NCBI GenBank assembly: GCA_003153875.1
Contig: PMBY01000503.1
Coordinates: forward strand, 3,444 to 11,367
DNA length: 7,924 nucleotides
Direction of reading: 5' to 3'
From: Myxococcales bacterium
GTDB taxonomy: Bacteria; Myxococcota; Polyangia; Fen-1088
In this document: piece after piece, positions 5,172 to 7,924 of the stretch
Numbering within the stretch: position 1 is the first letter of the stretch
How the letters are laid out: each line of letters starts with the position of its first letter
Program-made: the position numbers and the translations under genes
The notes under the pieces: generated by a model
The model's input: the letters and a program-made list of their open reading frames with translations, nothing else
The model's database searches: none
Told to the model about the DNA's origin: nothing

Positions 5172-5866
5172 ACGGCCAGACCACGACCCAGCTTCTTTCC
5201 AAGGCCGTGGGCGCCAGCAACGAGCTGGCATTGGCCAGTGGTGGTGGTTCCTCGGCCGTCAAGATTTTCCTGATTCTGACCGCGCTGTCGTTCGGCACCG
5301 CTCTGGTCCTGTCAGTCACCTCGTTCACCCGCATCGTGATCGTGCTGTCGTTCCTGCGCCAGGCGCTGGGCACCCCCCAGTTGCCCCCCAATCAAGTGTT
5401 GGTCGGCTTGTCGCTCTTCCTCACACTTTTCATCATGGCGCCTACCGTCCGGAAAGTGCACGAGCAGGCCTTCCAGCCGCTCATGGACGACAAGATCTCG
5501 CTAGGCGAGGCCTTGCAACGGGCCCAGGGACCGCTGTCCGATTGGATGCTCAAGCAGACGCGCGAGGAAGACCTGCGTCTGTTCTTCGAGGTTTCGGCCT
5601 CGGCGCGTCCCGCGCGCGGTGAGGTGGTGCCGTTTACGGTGTTGGTGCCGGCGTTCATGGTGTCCGAGCTGGGCACCGCTTTTCGTATGGGCCTCTTCCT
5701 GTTCGTTCCCATGCTGCTCATCGATCTTCTGGTGGCCGTCATTCTCATGTCTCTGGGCATGATGATGGTGCCGCCGACCATGGTGGCGCTGCCGCTTAAG
5801 CTCGGGGTGTTTCTCCTCGCTGGCGGTTGGCATTTGATGGTCTCTTCTTTGATTCGGAGCTTTTGA
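5168..5866 (+). CDS. fliP: Flagellar export gate protein FliP
   Basis: FliP forms the pentameric core of the export gate with FliQ and FliR. The 232-residue product has the family's signatures: FTRIVIVLSFLRQALGTPQLPPNQ (53-76), a first pair of membrane segments (about 33-52 and 76-92), a periplasmic stretch of about 60 residues, then VVPFTVLVPAFMVSELGTAF (153-172), LIDLLVAVILMSLGMMMVPP (184-203) and LPLKLGVFLLAGGW (208-221). No cleavable signal peptide is seen: the first 28 residues are polar and glycine-rich, unlike enterobacterial FliP. The ATG lies inside the end of fliO (ATGA overlap), so translation is probably coupled. It overlaps fliQ by one base. Identity is very clear. Confidence 0.97.
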   Translation: MNGQTTTQLLSKAVGASNELALASGGGSSAVKIFLILTALSFGTALVLSVTSFTRIVIVLSFLRQALGTPQLPPNQVLVGLSLFLTLFIMAPTVRKVHEQAFQPLMDDKISLGEALQRAQGPLSDWMLKQTREEDLRLFFEVSASARPARGEVVPFTVLVPAFMVSELGTAFRMGLFLFVPMLLIDLLVAVILMSLGMMMVPPTMVALPLKLGVFLLAGGWHLMVSSLIRSF

Positions 5867-6132
5867 TGTCGCTCGACCTACCTTCCGCCTTGATGCGTGA
5901 GGGTTTCGCCATGATGGCCACGGTGGGTGGGCCTTTCGTGGGCGCTCTGCTGGCAGTGGGTCTGGTGGTCGGGTTCCTGCAGGCCGCGACTCAAATCAAC
6001 GATCCGGCAGTGGGATTCTTGCCGCGCGTGCTGGCCGCTGTGCTGGTCGCCTGGTTCGCAGGTGGCTGGGCAGTCGAGCGCATGGCCCAGTTCTTGGCCG
6101 GCGCCATGGAGCGGATGTCGCAGCACTTGTGA
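5866..6132 (+). CDS. fliQ: Flagellar export gate protein FliQ
   Basis: FliQ is the small two-helix subunit that packs around the FliP-FliR core. The 88-residue product is the usual length, with a first hydrophobic segment at about 15-42 and a second at about 51-75 separated by the conserved loop QAATQINDPAVGFLPR (39-54). The start at 5866 is chosen because GGAG (5856-5859) lies six bases before it and it overlaps the fliP stop as TGATG. An in-frame ATG at 5827 would add 13 residues inside fliP and is rejected. It ends seven bases before fliR. Confidence 0.95.
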   Translation: MSLDLPSALMREGFAMMATVGGPFVGALLAVGLVVGFLQAATQINDPAVGFLPRVLAAVLVAWFAGGWAVERMAQFLAGAMERMSQHL

Positions 6133-6139
6133 GGCAGCC

Positions 6140-6889
6140 ATGGCGCTCAGCTTTTCGCCCTTGGCCGCCGCTTTCATCCTGGTCGTGATCCGCTGCGCCG
6201 GGCTGTTCGCCGTGGTGCCGCTCTTCGGCCTGCCCGCGATTCCCGCGCGGGTGCGCATGGGCGCGGCTCTCGCGGTGTCGGTGGCGGCGTTCCTGGGCGC
6301 AGGAGCGCCGGCCTTTGTCGCCTGGGACCACGCCGACCGTTTCATCATCGCTGCTTTCGCCGAGGCCATGCTGGGCCTCACCGCGGGTCTGGCTGCGCGG
6401 CTGGTTCTCGACGCCGCGGCCGCGGCCGGATCGGCCATCGGCATGACGATGGGGCTCAGTATCGCCGCCACCTACGATCCAGTGCACGGCGCCGAGTCCA
6501 CGGCAGTGTCGCAAGTACTCTCCCTGCTGGCGCTGGGTTTTGCCGTGGCAGGCGGCATCCACCGCGAAGCCGTGGCTTGGCTGTGCCGGTCGGTCATTGA
6601 AATCCCGCCTGGCTCCCCCATATCGGTGAGCGATCTGGCGGTGCGCGTGGTGGGCCAGTCGGCGACCGCCATAGCCTTGGCCATACGCATGGCTTTTCCG
6701 GTTCTCGCCGCGGTGACCATCGGACATCTGTCGCTCGGCCTGCTCAACCGCACCACGCCGCAACTGGGCCTTTCCAACATCGGTTTTTCGGTGGCCCTGC
6801 TGGCGGGTGCCGGGGCGCTCTACCTAGTCGCACCGCCCGCCGCTCTCATGGCGGCCGAGGCCGCGCGCTCGGCCCTGATCGGCCATTGA
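6140..6889 (+). CDS. fliR: Flagellar export gate protein FliR
   Basis: FliR is the single-copy subunit that completes the FliP ring as a helical gate. The 249-residue product is strongly hydrophobic with about six membrane segments. Family features are the start RCAGLFAVVPLFGLPAIPARVRMG (18-41), GLSIAATYDP (105-114) and FPVLAAVTIGHLSLGLLNRTTPQLG (186-210). In most FliR proteins the residue after PQL is asparagine; here it is glycine. GAGG (6131-6134) lies five bases before the ATG. A longer in-frame reading from 5927 would run across fliQ and is rejected. It ends seven bases before flhB. Confidence 0.95.
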   Translation: MALSFSPLAAAFILVVIRCAGLFAVVPLFGLPAIPARVRMGAALAVSVAAFLGAGAPAFVAWDHADRFIIAAFAEAMLGLTAGLAARLVLDAAAAAGSAIGMTMGLSIAATYDPVHGAESTAVSQVLSLLALGFAVAGGIHREAVAWLCRSVIEIPPGSPISVSDLAVRVVGQSATAIALAIRMAFPVLAAVTIGHLSLGLLNRTTPQLGLSNIGFSVALLAGAGALYLVAPPAALMAAEAARSALIGH

Positions 6890-6896
6890 GGGCGCC

Positions 6897-7924
6897 ATGG
6901 CCGACACCCCGAGAGAAGACCAGACAGAACAAGCGAGTCAGCGACGGCTGCAGCAGGCCCACGAAGAAGGCAACATTCCCGTCAGCCGCGATGCGGCCAT
7001 GTGGGCGGCGCTGGTGGCCGGGCTGGCCGCGCTCACAGCGGTGGGGCCCGCGCTACGTGACTCCCTGGTGAATCTGGTATGGGCCGCTGCCGATGGACTG
7101 CCCCAGACCACACCGGGACGCCTGATTCCCTTGTTGTCGCGACCCCTGTTCATTGTCTTGGCTGTGGCAACTTCCGTTGCCTTGGGCGCAGCGGTCACTT
7201 TGGCTGTGCAGACCCGCTTGGGTACTTGGGCTCAACTAGCCATGCCCGATTTTTCGCGGGTGTTTAGCGGCTCGCGCGTGGGCCGGCTCTTCCGCAAGGA
7301 GATGTTGGTCGATCTGCTGTTCACCGCCGTCAAGACCATGACCCTGGGGTACGCGGTGTGGAGCGCGTTCCATGACGACTTCCTGACGCTGCCTCGCATG
7401 CTGCAGCAGTCACCGGCCACGCAACTCCAGTCCACCTATGCCCCTTTAGCCCACGGCTTCGTCAGGATTCTGGCGGCACTGGGGCTGCTGGCCGGCCTGG
7501 ACCTTGCACTGACCCGTTATCGCTACAACCAGCGCATGAAGATGACTAAGGAAGAGGCCAAGCGTGACTACCGCGAGGAAGAGGGCGATCCCATGATCCG
7601 CTCGCGTCGCCGCCGACGCCACCGCGAGCTGGCCAAGGGTCACGCTCGGGTCGAGGTGCCGCGCGCCGATGCCCTGGTGGTCAATCCGACCCACGTGGCA
7701 GTGGCCATTCGCTATCGGCCCGGTGAGGATGCAGCGCCGCGCGTGACCGCCAAGGGCAAGGGCCGCTTGGCCGAGATCATGCGCGAGCTGGCCCGCGAGA
7801 ACGGCATCCCCATCGTCGAGGACATTGCGCTCGCCCGTCTGCTCTATCGCCGAGTCAAGGTGGGTCGCTCGGTGCCGGCGGAAACCTATCGCGCGGTTGC
7901 CGCGATTCTCGCCTTTGTCTACCG
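6897..7924 (+). CDS. flhB: Flagellar export switch protein FlhB (right end cut)
   Basis: FlhB sits beside the export gate and changes substrate class from rod and hook to filament after cleaving itself. The window holds 342 codons and the gene continues beyond the edge; family members usually have 350-385. There are four membrane segments (about 34-52, 78-105, 138-158, 184-205). The linker RMKMTKEEAKRDYREEEGDP (213-232) is typical, and the self-cleaving NPTH is at 263-266, with the cut expected between N263 and P264. The cleaved domain continues with PRVTAKGKGRLAEIMRELA and IPIVEDIALARLLYRRV, as in the family. NPTH is followed by V, where flagellar forms often have Y or F, and an arginine run RSRRRRRHRE lies at 235-244. 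GAGGG (6888-6892) precedes the ATG. The first Met at 6897 aligns with the family start. Confidence 0.96.
   Translation, partial: MADTPREDQTEQASQRRLQQAHEEGNIPVSRDAAMWAALVAGLAALTAVGPALRDSLVNLVWAAADGLPQTTPGRLIPLLSRPLFIVLAVATSVALGAAVTLAVQTRLGTWAQLAMPDFSRVFSGSRVGRLFRKEMLVDLLFTAVKTMTLGYAVWSAFHDDFLTLPRMLQQSPATQLQSTYAPLAHGFVRILAALGLLAGLDLALTRYRYNQRMKMTKEEAKRDYREEEGDPMIRSRRRRRHRELAKGHARVEVPRADALVVNPTHVAVAIRYRPGEDAAPRVTAKGKGRLAEIMRELARENGIPIVEDIALARLLYRRVKVGRSVPAETYRAVAAILAFVY

Noticed and set aside
5168..7924. A non-flagellar type III secretion system instead of a flagellar operon.
   Set aside because: FliL, a FliM with a CheY-binding helix, and FliO are flagellar features, and the FlhB linker is of the flagellar kind. 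No needle, translocon or chaperone gene is seen.
1..7924. CRISPR arrays, insertion sequences, tRNA or rRNA genes, and phage genes.
   Set aside because: I see no regularly spaced repeats of the right size, no transposase-like protein, no tRNA-like cloverleaf and no phage-type protein.

Overview
This is a GC-rich bacterial window that carries the front part of a flagellar export-apparatus and switch operon. The organism is most likely a Gram-negative bacterium with sigma-54-controlled flagellar genes. The reasons are the gene order fliL-fliM-fliN-fliO-fliP-fliQ-fliR-flhB, a near-consensus -24/-12 promoter directly before fliL, and a FliO with what looks like an N-terminal periplasmic part. A deltaproteobacterial type lineage (Myxococcota, Bdellovibrionota or similar) would fit, but this is an inference from layout and composition, not a proven placement.

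Layout. Positions 1-21 hold only the first seven codons of a minus-strand gene, with a strong ribosome binding site and its own sigma-54 promoter. Positions 22-346 are non-coding and contain a long imperfect inverted repeat (221-329) built from CTCTGTG-type units. Positions 347-1258 encode a minus-strand HDOD-domain protein. Positions 1259-1893 are a 635-base divergent intergenic region. It is rich in small hairpins and short repeats and carries a possible sigma-28-like promoter for the HDOD gene. Near its right end it has a palindrome placed like an activator site, followed by the sigma-54 promoter of the flagellar operon. From 1894 to the right edge, eight plus-strand genes are tightly packed: spacings are 16, 22 and 12 bases, then overlaps of 4 and 1 bases, then gaps of 7 and 7. 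They are fliL, fliM, fliN, fliO, fliP, fliQ, fliR and flhB, the last cut by the window edge.

How they work together. FliL is a stator-associated inner-membrane protein. FliM and FliN build the C-ring switch that receives phosphorylated CheY. FliP, FliQ and FliR form the membrane export gate, which FliO helps to assemble. FlhB is the self-cleaving substrate-specificity switch of the same export machine. The HDOD protein probably belongs to the regulatory or signalling side, but its exact role cannot be read from the sequence.

Most of the window is ordinary flagellar biology. The points most worth following up are: two sigma-54 promoters at opposite ends of the region with the same 14-base core; a palindrome centred near -66 of the fliL promoter; an unusually long FliO with an apparent exported domain, two cysteines there and a tandemly repeated linker; and the non-coding inverted repeat at 221-329.
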